64,000 nt of DNA from positions 62,001-126,000 of the forward strand of contig JAJZFB010000081.1 of assembly GCA_021805545.1 (NCBI GenBank), read 5' to 3'. The translations under genes were made by a program, and so were the position numbers. The notes under the pieces were generated by a model, which was not told the DNA's origin, searched no databases, and saw only the letters and a program-made list of their open reading frames with translations. The DNA is from Pseudomonadota bacterium (GTDB lineage Bacteria > Pseudomonadota > Alphaproteobacteria > Acetobacterales > Acetobacteraceae). This document shows, one piece after another, positions 44,244-55,429 of the stretch. Numbering within the stretch: the first letter of the stretch is position 1; each line of letters begins with the position of its first letter.

Positions 44244-44826
44244 ATGGAAAAAGACAGGCTGGCGGCTTTCACCGACGGGGTTATCGCGGTCATCATCACC
44301 ATTATGGTGCTGGACCTTAAAACCCCCGCACGCACCCAGCCTGTCAGCCCTGCGCGAGGCTCTGCCCACCTTCGTAAGCTATGTGTTGAGCTTTATTTAT
44401 GTGGCTATCTACTGGAACAACCATCATCACTTCTTCCATCTGGTGAAACATGTGAATGGCGCACTGCTCTGGGCCAATCTGCATCTGCTGTTCTGGCTCT
44501 CGCTCATTCCCTTCACCACAAGCTGGCTGGGCGAGACTCATGATGCAAGCTGGCCCGCAGCGCTCTACGGCGCGGTGCTGCTGCTCAACGCGGTGGCCTG
44601 GTATATCCTGCAACACGCCATCATCCGCGCCCAGGGGCCGGATTCGGCGCTGCGCAAGGCGCTGGGGCGCGACATAAAGGGCAAAACCTCACCCATTCTG
44701 TATGTCATCGGCATCGCCCTGGCCTTCACAGCGGTCTGGCTGTCCGAAGCAATGTATGTGCTCGTGGCGCTGATATGGGTCATCCCGGACCGGCGGATGG
44801 AAATACGGTTGAATAAGGCAGATTAA
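44244..44826 (+). pseudogene. TMEM175/DUF1211 family membrane protein, interrupted by a 1-nt frameshift
   Basis: MEKDRLAAFTDGVIAVIITIMVLDLKTP in frame of 44244; remainder (LSALREALPTFVSYVLSFIYVAIYWNNHHH...) in frame of 44383 ORF; removing one C from CCCCC at 44323-44327 restores the ORF. Confidence 0.85.
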
Positions 44827-45050
44827 CCGCGCCGCCCGGCCTGCAACGCAAACACCCGCAGCGCCGACGCCAGTGGCTGCCCCTCGCCCCGCCCGGCATC
44901 CAGCCGGGTAACCAGCGCGGAGAGCGTCACCCCCCCGGCTTGCGCGGCTTCCTCAAGCACCGCCCAGAATTCCGGCTCCAGCGCCACGCTGGTGCGGTGC
45001 CCGGAAAGCGCAAAACTACGCTTTTCCAGCACGCCGCGCATCAACCGCAT
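44823..45050 (-). CDS. Ribbon-helix-helix domain protein
   Basis: MRGVLEKRSFALSGHRTSVALEPEFWAVLEEAAQAGGVTLSALVTRLD typical of RHH_4 proteins; overlaps end of hpnN. Confidence 0.8.
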   Translation of the reverse strand: MRLMRGVLEKRSFALSGHRTSVALEPEFWAVLEEAAQAGGVTLSALVTRLDAGRGEGQPLASALRVFALQAGRRG

Positions 45051-47595
45051 AGAGCATGGCGGGGAGAAAAATGAAGGTGGCGATGAGCACCGCGCCCAGG
45101 CTAAGAAAAAGCAGCTCGCCCATGCTGGCCGTGCCCCTGTCATGGCTCGCCGCCAGCGTGCCAAAGGCGGTGCCGGTGGTAAGAGCCGAGAACAGCACCG
45201 CATGGGCCGTGGCCGAGCTTAAAAACCGCCGCATCCCCGCGCGGAAATTCATCACGAAATACACGTTGAACGACACGCCCACCCCTAGCAGCAGCGGCAG
45301 GGCGATGATGTTGGCGTAATTGATCGGCATGCCCGCAACCCAGGCGAGCAAGGCCGTGAGCAGCGCCGAAAGCGCCAGCGTGGCCAGCACCAGCAGCGCC
45401 GCGCGCAAATTGCGGAACACGATGAACAAAATCGTGGCAATGGCAGCAAAAGCGAGAATCGCCGCCTCGCGAAAGGCGGTGAGGATGGTCCCCGCCGTGG
45501 CGATTGTGGAAATAGCCGGCCCGCCCGCATTGGGTGCGAGCTTCAGCACGGCCTCGGCGAATTTCCTCATGCCCCTGGTGGTCTGCGCGGCGGCGGATGG
45601 CAACACCTCCACCCTCACCTGGCCATCGGGCAAAAACCAGTTGCGCGCCACGGCCTGGGGCAAGGTGGCACGTGTTATCGGGCCAGCATTCAGGCTGGTA
45701 ATCAGCTGGTTCAGCGCACCCGGCAGAAAGCGCGTTATCCCCTCATTCATCGCCGCAACCCGTGCATCGCTCCCGCTCTGCAGTTTTTGTAACGCCGCCG
45801 CTATGCCCAGCAATGGCGAGTCCTTCGGCAGTTGCGGGGCAATTTTGGCAATCGCGGCCTGGGTTTTTGCCATCGCGGCACGGATGCTGGCAATGCTCAC
45901 CGGCGCTGCTGGCGGGTTGGCGGCGGCCTGCAAGGTTGGCGCCAGTAAACTCTTCGCCTGCGCCAGCATGGCCAGCTTCTGCGCCTGCTGGGCAGGTACA
46001 AACGTCGCGCCCGAGAGAACCTGGTCCACCTCGGGCAAGGCGGAGAATTTGGCCGCCAGTACCCGGGCATCAGCCAGGCTGGGCACCAGGGCATCGGCAT
46101 AGAACGGGTTGGTCGCCGGGTCCGCCAGCAGGGTGTGGATGGTCCTCATCGCTTCGGTGTTGGGGTCCTTGGTGTCCAGCGGGTTGGCGTCGAAATTGAT
46201 GTTTACCGAGGCATACAGCCCGGCCAGCGCCAGCAGGGCAAACACACCCAGCACGGCGCGGCAATGCCGCCGCAGCCAGGCATCGGCCAACGCCCCGCCT
46301 GGCAGTCCCACCGGCATGCGTTCGCCACCGGGGCGGAACAGCACCAGCAAAGCCGGCAGAAAGGTGATGGTGCAGAAAAAGGCGATAAACATCCCCGCCC
46401 CCGCAATCTCCCCCAGTTCCGCCACCCCCACGAACGAGGTTGGAGAAAACGCCAGAAACCCGCAAGCCGTGGCGGTGGCGGCCAGGGCAATCTGCCCGCC
46501 TGCCTGGCGCGCCGTCTCGTCCAGCGCCGGGCCCAGCTCTGGCAAATTATGCCGCACGCTGCGCAGCCGCACGCAATACTGAATGGCGAAATCCACCGCC
46601 AGCCCGACAAATAATATGGCAAACGCCACGGAGATCAGGTTCATCACCCTCACCGTAACGGCAGCAAAACTGACCGTGAGGCAAAGCCCCAGCACCAGCG
46701 TGAACAGAATGGGCACAATCAGCCGCCAGGACCGTAATGCCAGAAACAGCCACAAGGCGATGAAGGCGGCCGAGATGATGCCCCCCACCACCAGCCCGTG
46801 GGTGAGCGAGGCAAATTGCTCATCGGAAAGTGGAATCTGCCCCGTATAATCCACCGTGGCGCGTCTGGCCTTCACGTCCGGCAGGCTTGCGGCAATTTTC
46901 ACCAGCGCGGCCGTGGCCAGCCCGCCCGGCCGCAGCGTGCCCTGGTTGAGCACAGGGTGAGTAATGACAAACTCCGCCCCGCCCTTGGCGCCCAGCAGTA
47001 AGGATTGCCAGGAGAGCGGCTGTGCATGGCCGCTGGCGGCTTGTTGCAAATTATGCTCCACCGCGGCCAGGGCGCTCTTGTAAGGCGTAATATCCGTGCC
47101 CGCCCGCACGCCTTGGGCAATCAAGGCCAGCCCGGTGAACAAGCCGCGCGCGGAAGGGTCGGCGGCAAGCTGGCCGAGGAAAGGCTGCGCCGCCACAATC
47201 TGGCTGAGCTGCTTGGCCAATGCGTCAGGCGGCAGAAGCAGCAGCCCCTCCTGGGTGTAGAAGGGCTCTCCAGCCTGGTAAGAGGCGCTATGAAAATGCG
47301 CCTTGTCGGCGTTCAGCGCCACCGCCAGAGCCGCCGCGGTCTCGCGCGCCTCTTCGGGCGTGGCGGCCCGCACCACGGCCACCGTTGTGTCGTTGAACTG
47401 CGGAAAATTGCGATTTTCCTGGATTTGCGCCTGGCGCCAGGGCAAATTGGCCGCAAAGAGGTGGTCGGTATCCGTATCGATGGAAAGATGTGTGGCGGTG
47501 TAGCGCACGCCCAGACCGGCCAGGAGCAAAAACCCAAACATGACAAGCAGGGCGTGGCGGCGCGAGGCCGCCACGATGGCGATGATCATCTTCAC
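45016..47595 (-). CDS. hpnN: Hopanoid biosynthesis-associated RND transporter HpnN-like (MMPL family)
   Basis: 859 aa RND/MMPL; SIDTDTDHLFAANLPWRQAQIQENRNFPQFNDTTVAVV N-terminus characteristic of HpnN. Confidence 0.9.
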   Translation of the reverse strand: MKMIIAIVAASRRHALLVMFGFLLLAGLGVRYTATHLSIDTDTDHLFAANLPWRQAQIQENRNFPQFNDTTVAVVRAATPEEARETAAALAVALNADKAHFHSASYQAGEPFYTQEGLLLLPPDALAKQLSQIVAAQPFLGQLAADPSARGLFTGLALIAQGVRAGTDITPYKSALAAVEHNLQQAASGHAQPLSWQSLLLGAKGGAEFVITHPVLNQGTLRPGGLATAALVKIAASLPDVKARRATVDYTGQIPLSDEQFASLTHGLVVGGIISAAFIALWLFLALRSWRLIVPILFTLVLGLCLTVSFAAVTVRVMNLISVAFAILFVGLAVDFAIQYCVRLRSVRHNLPELGPALDETARQAGGQIALAATATACGFLAFSPTSFVGVAELGEIAGAGMFIAFFCTITFLPALLVLFRPGGERMPVGLPGGALADAWLRRHCRAVLGVFALLALAGLYASVNINFDANPLDTKDPNTEAMRTIHTLLADPATNPFYADALVPSLADARVLAAKFSALPEVDQVLSGATFVPAQQAQKLAMLAQAKSLLAPTLQAAANPPAAPVSIASIRAAMAKTQAAIAKIAPQLPKDSPLLGIAAALQKLQSGSDARVAAMNEGITRFLPGALNQLITSLNAGPITRATLPQAVARNWFLPDGQVRVEVLPSAAAQTTRGMRKFAEAVLKLAPNAGGPAISTIATAGTILTAFREAAILAFAAIATILFIVFRNLRAALLVLATLALSALLTALLAWVAGMPINYANIIALPLLLGVGVSFNVYFVMNFRAGMRRFLSSATAHAVLFSALTTGTAFGTLAASHDRGTASMGELLFLSLGAVLIATFIFLPAMLYAVDARRAGKA

Positions 47596-47631
47596 TCCTC
47601 AGCCCCTTTTTCAGGTCCGGTGCCGCGGCCC

Positions 47632-47940
47632 TTATATTGCCCAGCCCGCTACCAGCAGGCGGCCATAAACATCCGCCAGCACCATCTGCAGCGCTTGCAG
47701 CAGCAAAATGGCGATAACCGGCGAGATGTCCACATTGCCAAGCAGCGGCAAAAAATTGCGGATGGGGCGCAAAATAGGCTCTGTGAGCTTGGTCAGAAAA
47801 TCATCCACGGTATAAACAAACTGGTTACGCGGGTTCGCCACACCAAACGCGATCAGCATGCTCATCACCGCCGCGGCGATGACAGCCAAAATCAGTAAAT
47901 GGATGATCTGGCTCAACAGCCAGAAAATTGCGCCCACCAT
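47632..47940 (-). CDS. YggT family protein
   Basis: [40 protein letters not shown]. Confidence 0.92.
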   Translation of the reverse strand: MVGAIFWLLSQIIHLLILAVIAAAVMSMLIAFGVANPRNQFVYTVDDFLTKLTEPILRPIRNFLPLLGNVDISPVIAILLLQALQMVLADVYGRLLVAGWAI

Positions 47941-48110
47941 AATTCACCCCATGATTTACGTGCCACACAGTTAGAGGCGCTGCGGGGGGAAGGCAATGTT
48001 GCCCGCCCGCCACACGCTGGAGCCGCGGCCAGCACCAAGCGGCGGAGTTGACTTCTCCCCGCGAATGCGCGACATGGCGCCCCCACATGGACCCTGAAGC
48101 TTTTCAGGCC

Positions 48111-48186
<76 letters not shown>

Positions 48187-48199
48187 GGTTCCTATCTTC

Positions 48200-49489
48200 A
48201 TGACCGACCCAACCAGAGACGCCGCTTTTTCGCTTTTGCATGCCGTGCTGGCCAAGGGCGCGATGCTGGATACGGCGCTGGACCGCCTGCCGCGCCTGGA
48301 CCCGCGCGACCGCGCCGCGGCCCACCGCCTGGCCGCCTGCGTACTGCGCCATGCCGGCACGCTGGACGAGGTGCTGGACCCGTTCCTGCGCCGCCGCCCG
48401 CCCGATGAAGTCCGGCAGATCCTGCGCCTGGGTGCCGCCGCCTTCCTGTTCCTCGAATCGCCCGCCCATGCCGCCGTCGCCACCTCGGTGGAGCTGACCA
48501 AGAGCAAAAAACTCGCCCCTTTCTCCGGCCTGGTAAATGCCGTGCTGCGCAAACTGGTGGCCCAAGGCCCAGGCGTGCTGGAGGAGCTGGACACGCCGCG
48601 CCTGGACACCCCCGCCTGGGCCTGGGCCAGCTGGGGCACGCAGGCCCGCGCCATTGCCGGGGCCCACGCGCATGAGGCGCCGCTGGACATCTCCGCCCTG
48701 CCCGGCTTCACACCCCAGGGCGGCGAGACATTACCCACCGGCTCCTACCGCTTCCCGCCCGGCACATCGGTGCATGAGGTTCCGGGCTTCACCGAAGGCA
48801 AGGTGTGGGTACAAGACGCTGCCGCCGCCCTGCCCGCCCGGCTGCTCACCCCCGCCCCCGGCGAGCGTGTGCTGGATTTATGCGCCGCCCCCGGCGGCAA
48901 AACCGCCCAGCTTGCCGCCGCGGGCGCCGTGGTAACCGCCGTGGAGCGCGACAAGGCCCGCCTGGCCACGCTGCAAGGCAACCTCAAACGCCTGGGGCTG
49001 ACAGCGGAACTGGTCACCGCCGACGCCACCGCCTGGCGCCCGGCGGAAACATTCCCCGCCATTCTGCTCGATGCCCCCTGCAGCGCCACCGGCACCATCC
49101 GCCGCCACCCGGAGCTGTTGCATTTGCGCAAACCGCAGGATTTTGCCCGCGTGACCGCCCTGCAAGACAAATTGCTGGACGCCGCCGCCGCCATGCTGGC
49201 TCCCGGCGGGCGGCTGATCTACGCCGTCTGCTCGCTGCAACCCGAGGAAGGCGCAGCCCGGATAGACGCCGCCTGCGCGCGCCTCGGCCTGAAACGCGCC
49301 CCGCTAAGCCTGCCGGAACTGCCCGAGGCGGTAACCCCGCAAGGCGACATCCGCACCCACCCCGGCCTATGGCCAGAGCGCGGCGGCATGGACGGTTTCT
49401 TCATCGCCCGGCTGGTGCGCGAGGAAGGAGAGGTGGAATGCGCCTCCCCGCCCTGCCTGGCACGCGAACTGGGGCCGGATTTCCGGTGA
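48200..49489 (+). CDS. 16S rRNA (cytosine-C5)-methyltransferase RsmB-like
   Basis: NusB-like N-terminus; DLCAAPGGKTAQLAA, LDAPCSATGTIRRHPE. Confidence 0.93.
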   Translation: MTDPTRDAAFSLLHAVLAKGAMLDTALDRLPRLDPRDRAAAHRLAACVLRHAGTLDEVLDPFLRRRPPDEVRQILRLGAAAFLFLESPAHAAVATSVELTKSKKLAPFSGLVNAVLRKLVAQGPGVLEELDTPRLDTPAWAWASWGTQARAIAGAHAHEAPLDISALPGFTPQGGETLPTGSYRFPPGTSVHEVPGFTEGKVWVQDAAAALPARLLTPAPGERVLDLCAAPGGKTAQLAAAGAVVTAVERDKARLATLQGNLKRLGLTAELVTADATAWRPAETFPAILLDAPCSATGTIRRHPELLHLRKPQDFARVTALQDKLLDAAAAMLAPGGRLIYAVCSLQPEEGAARIDAACARLGLKRAPLSLPELPEAVTPQGDIRTHPGLWPERGGMDGFFIARLVREEGEVECASPPCLARELGPDFR

Positions 49490-49541
49490 AATCCACCCCC
49501 GGCTTGTGATACCGCCCGCCTAGCGGTTACAAACAACCACC

Positions 49542-50243
49542 ATGTCCGCATACCCGACTCGCCCGCTCATCGCCCCGTCCCTCCTCGCCGCCGATTTCGC
49601 GCGCCTGGGCGAAGAGGTAACCGCCATCGAACGGGCCGGGGCGGATTGGCTGCACCTGGATGTGATGGACGGGCATTTCGTGCCCAACATCACCTTCGGC
49701 CCCATGCTGGTGAAGGCCCTGCGCAAGCACAGCGCCATGCCGTTCGACGCGCATCTGATGATCGCGCCCGCCGACCCGTATATTGCCGCCTTTGCCGAGG
49801 CGGGCGCGGACCATATTTCCGTGCACCCCGAGGCCGGGCCGCATCTGCACCGCACGCTGCAGCTCATCCGGTCCTTGGGCAAAAAGGCGGGCGTGGTGCT
49901 CAACCCCGCCACGCCCATCGAGTCTGTGGCGCATGTGCTGGATATTACCGACCTTATTATGGTGATGACGGTGAATCCCGGCTTTGGCGGCCAGGCCTTC
50001 ATTTCCTCCCAGCTCCCCAAAATCGCCGCGCTGCGGCAGATGATTGACGCCACGGGCCGGGACATTGTGCTGCAAGTGGATGGCGGTATTACCGAAAAAA
50101 CCGCGCCCGCCGTGCTGGAAGCGGGCGCCACCTGCCTGATTGCAGGCACCGCCGTATATGGCGCGCCCGACTACGCCGCCGCCATCGCCGCCCTGCGCCC
50201 CAACCGCCCGCACGCGGCTGAGCTTACGGCTGGCGGCGGATGA
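49542..50243 (+). CDS. rpe: Ribulose-phosphate 3-epimerase
   Basis: [49 protein letters not shown]. Confidence 0.97.
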   Translation: MSAYPTRPLIAPSLLAADFARLGEEVTAIERAGADWLHLDVMDGHFVPNITFGPMLVKALRKHSAMPFDAHLMIAPADPYIAAFAEAGADHISVHPEAGPHLHRTLQLIRSLGKKAGVVLNPATPIESVAHVLDITDLIMVMTVNPGFGGQAFISSQLPKIAALRQMIDATGRDIVLQVDGGITEKTAPAVLEAGATCLIAGTAVYGAPDYAAAIAALRPNRPHAAELTAGGG

Positions 50244-51844
50244 CCCGCCCGGCGCGGCCTTCCGCCAGCCTTACACGCCGCCTGCGCGGGTTGTTGAACA
50301 GGCTGGATAATCTGCGGACGCCGCAAGGGCCGGATGCGCCCTCTTTGAGCCTGCGCGACCCCTGGCCGGGCGACCCCAGCCGCGGCGCCCGGCTGGTGAA
50401 AGCCGAGATGGAATATGCCGGCGCCGTGCTTTCCATGCCGCCGGACATATTCGCCACCGCCAGCGCCACCAGGCCCCTGCTTGCGCATCTGCACGGCTTT
50501 ACCTGGCTGCGCGATTTACGCGCCCTGGGCACCGATGCCGCGCGCAGCCGCGCCCGCACCTTGGTGCTGGACTTCATGGAAACGGAAAAGCCCGGCCCGC
50601 TGGCAAACGCGCCCGATGTAACGGGCGCGCGCCTCGCCTCCTGGCTGGGCCATTACGATTTTTTCGCCGCCTCCGCCGATGATGATTTCCGCCAGGCACT
50701 GATGTCTCATCTGGTGCGCGACGCGCGCAATCTGGCGGCCCAGATGCCGCCGGAGCTGCTGGACCAGCGCGCCCTGACAGCGCTGAAAGGCCTGACCGCC
50801 GCCGCCATCGCCTTGCCCGAACACGCGCCTTACCTCACCCGCGCGCTCAAATTCCTCGGCCCCGAGCTGAAACGGCAATTCTACGAGGATGGCTGCCATA
50901 CCGAGCGCAGCCCGGCAGCACACCTGGCCGCGCTGCAGGACCTTACGGAAATTCGCGCGCTTTTGCAGGCGGCGGGCACAACACCGCCGGATGAACTGCT
51001 GGTGACCATAGAGCGCGCCGCCGCCACCATGCGCGCACTGCGCCACGGCGATGGCGGGCTGGCTTTGTTTAATGGCAGCAAGGAAGACTTGCCTAGCCTC
51101 ATCGACCTTGTGCTGGCCCAGGCGGCGCGCGCACGCGGCAATCTCTCATCGCTTACCAATTGCGGTCTGCACCGCATTTCCGCCGCCAAGGCCGTGCTGT
51201 TCATGGATGCCGGCCTGCCGCCCGGCCCGGGGCTGGACCGGCTGGCCCATGCGGGCACACTCTCGTTTGAATTTTCCTTCGGCAAAGAGAGGCTGGTTGT
51301 AAATTGCGGCGCGGCACCTGCTTTAAGTGGCGGCTGGTCCAGCGCCCTGCGCGCCACCGCCGCGCATTCCACCCTCACCATCGCCGATGTTTCCTCCTCG
51401 GAAATTCTGGACACCGGACTTGGCCGCAAGCCCGCGGAAGTGCACGCGCACCGGCAATTTCTGGGCGGTGTGCATTGGCTGGAAGCCAGCCAGGATGGCT
51501 GGCAGAAACTTTTCGGCGCCGTGCACCACCGCCGCCTCGGCCTTTCGGAAAATGGCGAGGAGCTGCAAGGGGAAGACCTGATCGAGGCCGCAACGCCGCA
51601 GCCTTTCGCCATACGTTTCCACCTACACCCCAACGTAACGGCCAGCCTGCAGCAGGATGACGAAACAGTGCTGCTGCGCATGCCCTCTGGCCTCGGTTTC
51701 CGCCTGCGCGCGGAAGGCGCCAAGCCGCGCGTGGAAGAGAGTGTTTATTTCGGCCAGGGCGAACCGCGCCGGGCCGAGCAGATTGTACTGCCCGGCCACC
51801 AGGATGGGCCGCAACACGTAAAATGGACAATAACGAGGGTATAA
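50240..51844 (+). CDS. Heparinase II/III family protein
   Basis: C-terminal [51 protein letters not shown]. Confidence 0.9.
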   Translation: MTRPARPSASLTRRLRGLLNRLDNLRTPQGPDAPSLSLRDPWPGDPSRGARLVKAEMEYAGAVLSMPPDIFATASATRPLLAHLHGFTWLRDLRALGTDAARSRARTLVLDFMETEKPGPLANAPDVTGARLASWLGHYDFFAASADDDFRQALMSHLVRDARNLAAQMPPELLDQRALTALKGLTAAAIALPEHAPYLTRALKFLGPELKRQFYEDGCHTERSPAAHLAALQDLTEIRALLQAAGTTPPDELLVTIERAAATMRALRHGDGGLALFNGSKEDLPSLIDLVLAQAARARGNLSSLTNCGLHRISAAKAVLFMDAGLPPGPGLDRLAHAGTLSFEFSFGKERLVVNCGAAPALSGGWSSALRATAAHSTLTIADVSSSEILDTGLGRKPAEVHAHRQFLGGVHWLEASQDGWQKLFGAVHHRRLGLSENGEELQGEDLIEAATPQPFAIRFHLHPNVTASLQQDDETVLLRMPSGLGFRLRAEGAKPRVEESVYFGQGEPRRAEQIVLPGHQDGPQHVKWTITRV

Positions 51845-51845
51845 T

Positions 51846-52859
51846 ATGCGCGTACTGCTGACGGGTGGAGCAGGCTATATCGGGTCTCACACCGCCGCCG
51901 TTTTATGCGCGCGCGGGCATGAGATTGTGATTCTCGACAATTTCGCCAATGCCGAGCGCGACGTGCCGGCGCGGCTGGAACGCCTGACCGGATGCAAAAT
52001 CCCCGTTATCGAAGCCGACATACGCGATGCGGAAACCGTTACGGCGGCGCTGCGCGAACACCCCGTGGACGCGGTGATTCATTTCGCGGCGCTGAAGGCC
52101 GTGGGAGAGTCCGAAGCCGACCCGCTGCTTTATTACGACATGAACATTATCGGCACCATCCGCCTGTTGCAGGCCATGCAGGCGGCGGGTGTTGCGCGCA
52201 TCGTATTCTCCTCTTCCGCCACCGTGTACGGACAGCCGGAATCCTCGCCAATTCTTGAGGAATTTCCAACAAAGGTTGAAAACATCTATGGCCGCACCAA
52301 GCTGGTGATGGAAGACCTCATCCGCGACCTAGCCCGCACCAAAAAGCTGAAAGCCGCCGCCAATCTGCGCTACTTCAACCCCGTAGGCGCGCATCCCAGC
52401 GCGCAAATTGGCGAAACACCGCGCGGCGTGCCGAACAACCTCATGCCCTACGTGTCGCAGGTGGCCACGGGCGAGCGCCCGCACCTCAACATCTTCGGCA
52501 ACGATTACGGCACACCAGACGGCACGGGTGTGCGCGACTACATTCACGTTATGGACCTGGCCGAAGCCCATGCGCTGGCGCTGGAACATATCTGCGCCAA
52601 CGATGTTTCGGTTACGGTCAATCTTGGCACGGGCGAAGGCACATCCGTATTGCAGCTCGTTCACGCTTTCGAGGCGGCAACGGGCCGCAAAATCCCCGTG
52701 GTCATTGCCCCGCGCAGGCCCGGCGACGTGTCTTCCTACTACGCCAACCCGGCCCTGGCCGAAAAACTATTCGGCTGGAAGGCCAAGCTGAACGTGGAAG
52801 ATATGTGCCGCGATAGCTGGCGCTGGCAGGCGGCGCGGGCCGGGATAAACGACGTTTAA
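51846..52859 (+). CDS. galE: UDP-glucose 4-epimerase
   Basis: VLLTGGAGYIGSHTAAVLCARGHEIVILDNFANA, NIYGRTKLVMED, RYFNPVGAHPSAQIGE. Confidence 0.96.
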   Translation: MRVLLTGGAGYIGSHTAAVLCARGHEIVILDNFANAERDVPARLERLTGCKIPVIEADIRDAETVTAALREHPVDAVIHFAALKAVGESEADPLLYYDMNIIGTIRLLQAMQAAGVARIVFSSSATVYGQPESSPILEEFPTKVENIYGRTKLVMEDLIRDLARTKKLKAAANLRYFNPVGAHPSAQIGETPRGVPNNLMPYVSQVATGERPHLNIFGNDYGTPDGTGVRDYIHVMDLAEAHALALEHICANDVSVTVNLGTGEGTSVLQLVHAFEAATGRKIPVVIAPRRPGDVSSYYANPALAEKLFGWKAKLNVEDMCRDSWRWQAARAGINDV

Positions 52860-52876
52860 CCCCGCCCGCTTTCAGC

Positions 52877-54145
52877 CTAGCTCCATACCAGCGGCAAATT
52901 CCGTATCGACAGCAACCCCGGAAACACCGTCGTATCCGCCCCCGGCTTCACTTGGAACTCTGGAATCCGCTTAAACCATTCCTCAAGCAATAAACGCAGC
53001 TCGCGCCGGGCCAGATGCGCGCCCAAACAGGCATGCACACCGGCAATAAACGTAAAATGCCGGTTGCCCTTGCGCGTGGGGTCAAACTCGCGCGGGTTGG
53101 CAAACTTCGTGGCATCGAAATTACCCGCCGGGTTGAGGCACGAAAACACATCGCCTTTTTTAATCTGCACCCCATGCCATTCAAAATCCTTTGTGGCGGA
53201 GCGGGCGGAACTCAAAATTGGCTGCGTGCGCAAAAACTCCTCCACCGCGCCGTTAATCAGCTCCGGGTGCCCGCGCAGCATGGTCTGGATGGAAGGTTGC
53301 AGCGCCATGCGGCGGAACATCTGGCTGATGGTCGCCGCCACCGTATCCAGCCCGCCGAGCCAGAGAAACCAGACCATGCCGATCTTCTCTTCCTCGGTTG
53401 GCGCGCGCCCCTCAATTTTGCCATGCACGATGGAAGACACCAGATGCTCATCCGGGGTCTTCTCTTTCTCCGCGATAAAACCACGTAAAAATGCCAGCAC
53501 ACCGCGCAGCGCGGCTTGTGTTTTCTCCAGGCTGTTGGCGTGCAGAATATCCCATTCCCAGGCCAGAAACTGCTCGAACATCTCCGCTGGAAAGCCCATC
53601 AGCCCCATGAAAATCCGCACCGGATAAACACGGGCGAAATCCCAGGCCATATCCACCTCGCCCTTGGCGGCGATGGCCTCGATCATCCCCACCACCACCG
53701 CGCGGATGCGCGGCTCCAAATCGCGCGAGATGCGCGCGGGTGAGAAATACGGCATGAGATACATGCGGTATTTGCCATGCTCCGGCGGGTCCACACCCAG
53801 CGGAATGGAGCGGAACGTCTCGCCAATCAGGCGCTGGAATTCCGCCGCGCCCTTGTTCGAGAAATGCTCGTTATCGGTATAAACACGGTCTATGTCATCG
53901 TAATGCGTAACCACCCAATTGCCGTTGCCCATGCCAGACACGGCGCCATGCATCCGCTCGGCCGGCATGTTGTAAAGCAGGCGCGGAATATCGGGGCCGT
54001 TCAGCCATTCAAATGGCTCATACGGGTCAACCAGATCATTCGGCACACCACCCATGGCAAAACCCAGATCAACAACACGGCCCTTTGGCACATGCGGCGG
54101 CGCCGGGCGGTCCACACGTATCGAGTCGAGTATCTGCTTGTCCAT
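52877..54145 (-). CDS. Cytochrome P450
   Basis: I-helix GGLDTVAATISQ, ExxR in K-helix region, heme-binding FIAGVHACLGAHLARREL. Confidence 0.94.
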   Translation of the reverse strand: MDKQILDSIRVDRPAPPHVPKGRVVDLGFAMGGVPNDLVDPYEPFEWLNGPDIPRLLYNMPAERMHGAVSGMGNGNWVVTHYDDIDRVYTDNEHFSNKGAAEFQRLIGETFRSIPLGVDPPEHGKYRMYLMPYFSPARISRDLEPRIRAVVVGMIEAIAAKGEVDMAWDFARVYPVRIFMGLMGFPAEMFEQFLAWEWDILHANSLEKTQAALRGVLAFLRGFIAEKEKTPDEHLVSSIVHGKIEGRAPTEEEKIGMVWFLWLGGLDTVAATISQMFRRMALQPSIQTMLRGHPELINGAVEEFLRTQPILSSARSATKDFEWHGVQIKKGDVFSCLNPAGNFDATKFANPREFDPTRKGNRHFTFIAGVHACLGAHLARRELRLLLEEWFKRIPEFQVKPGADTTVFPGLLSIRNLPLVWS

Positions 54146-54292
54146 TTGCTTCCTCTCGCGCCGCCGGGCGCATTCTCGTTTTATTTAAGTGATTCTACCC
54201 CCCTCATCCTCTCCCGGCCAGCCATGGGGCGGCTTCATCATTGGGGCGATGGCGGGCTGGCTCTGGCCGGGGCCATGGCTTAAACCCTTTCC

Positions 54293-55429
54293 ATGGCCCA
54301 GCGCACCCTCCTTTTTCTGCTCACGGAAGACTGGTTCTTCGCCTCGCATTTCTGGGTACGCGCCCTGGCAGCCAAAAAGGCTGGCTGGCGCGTGGTGCTT
54401 GTGGCGCGCGAGAGCGAGGCGGCGGCGAAAATCCGCGAAAGCGGCATCGAATTCGTGCCCGTGGATTTCATCAGGCGCCGCCTGAACCCGTTTGCCGAGG
54501 CCGCCTTCGTGCTGCAACTGGCGCGGGTGTACCGGCAGGTAAAGCCCGGCCTCGTTCACCACATCGCGCTCAAACCCATCGTGCTGGGCGGCCTCGCGGC
54601 GCGTCTCACCGGGGTAAAATCCATCGTCAATGCGCCTGTGGGGCTGGGCTTCGTATTCTCGTCGGACAAGCTGCTGGCCAAAATCCTGCGCCCGCTTGTG
54701 GCGCTGGGCCTGCGCCTCACCCTCACCCCACGCAACGCCATGGCGGTGTTCGAGAACCCGGATGATCTGCAAGCCCTGGTGACAGGCGGCATGGCCCGGC
54801 CCGATGCCGTCACGCTCATCCGCGGCGCGGGCGTGGATATTGAAAAATTCCACCCCACACCAGAGCCGGAAGGGCCAGTGCGCGTGGTGCTCATCGCGCG
54901 CATGATCCGCGAGAAAGGCGTGCCGGAATTCGTGGAGGCCGCGCGCATCCTGCACGGCAAGGCCAAATTCATCCTGGCCGGCGCGCCGGATGAAGGCAAC
55001 CATAACGCCCTTACCGCCGCCGAACTGCGCGCCTGGCAGGATGAAGGGCTGGTGGAATGGCTTGGACCGGTGCAAGACATCCCTGCCCTGCTCGCCGCCT
55101 CCCATATCGCCTGCCAGCCTTCCTCGTACCGCGAGGGCCTGCCTAAATCGGCGCTGGAAGCCATGGCCGCGGGCAAGCCGCTTGTAGCCACCAACATCCC
55201 CGGCTGCCGCGAGGCCGTGGTGGATGGCGAAACCGGCTTTCTCGTTCCGCCCCGCAATGCCTTCGCTCTTGCGGAAGCGCTTGCCCGGCTGATTGAAGAC
55301 CCCGCCTTGCGCGCCCGCATGGGTGCCGCCGGGCGCGCACGGGTTGAAGAGCATTTTTCCGACGCCATTATCTGCGCCAAAACACTCGCCATATACGAGC
55401 GCCTCGCCCCCGCAAGGAGTCCAGCATGA
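54293..55429 (+). CDS. Glycosyltransferase family 4
   Basis: VVLIARMIREKGVPEFVEAARIL, SYREGLPKSALEAMAAGKPLVATNIPGCREAVVDGETGFLVPP. Confidence 0.94.
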   Translation: MAQRTLLFLLTEDWFFASHFWVRALAAKKAGWRVVLVARESEAAAKIRESGIEFVPVDFIRRRLNPFAEAAFVLQLARVYRQVKPGLVHHIALKPIVLGGLAARLTGVKSIVNAPVGLGFVFSSDKLLAKILRPLVALGLRLTLTPRNAMAVFENPDDLQALVTGGMARPDAVTLIRGAGVDIEKFHPTPEPEGPVRVVLIARMIREKGVPEFVEAARILHGKAKFILAGAPDEGNHNALTAAELRAWQDEGLVEWLGPVQDIPALLAASHIACQPSSYREGLPKSALEAMAAGKPLVATNIPGCREAVVDGETGFLVPPRNAFALAEALARLIEDPALRARMGAAGRARVEEHFSDAIICAKTLAIYERLAPARSPA

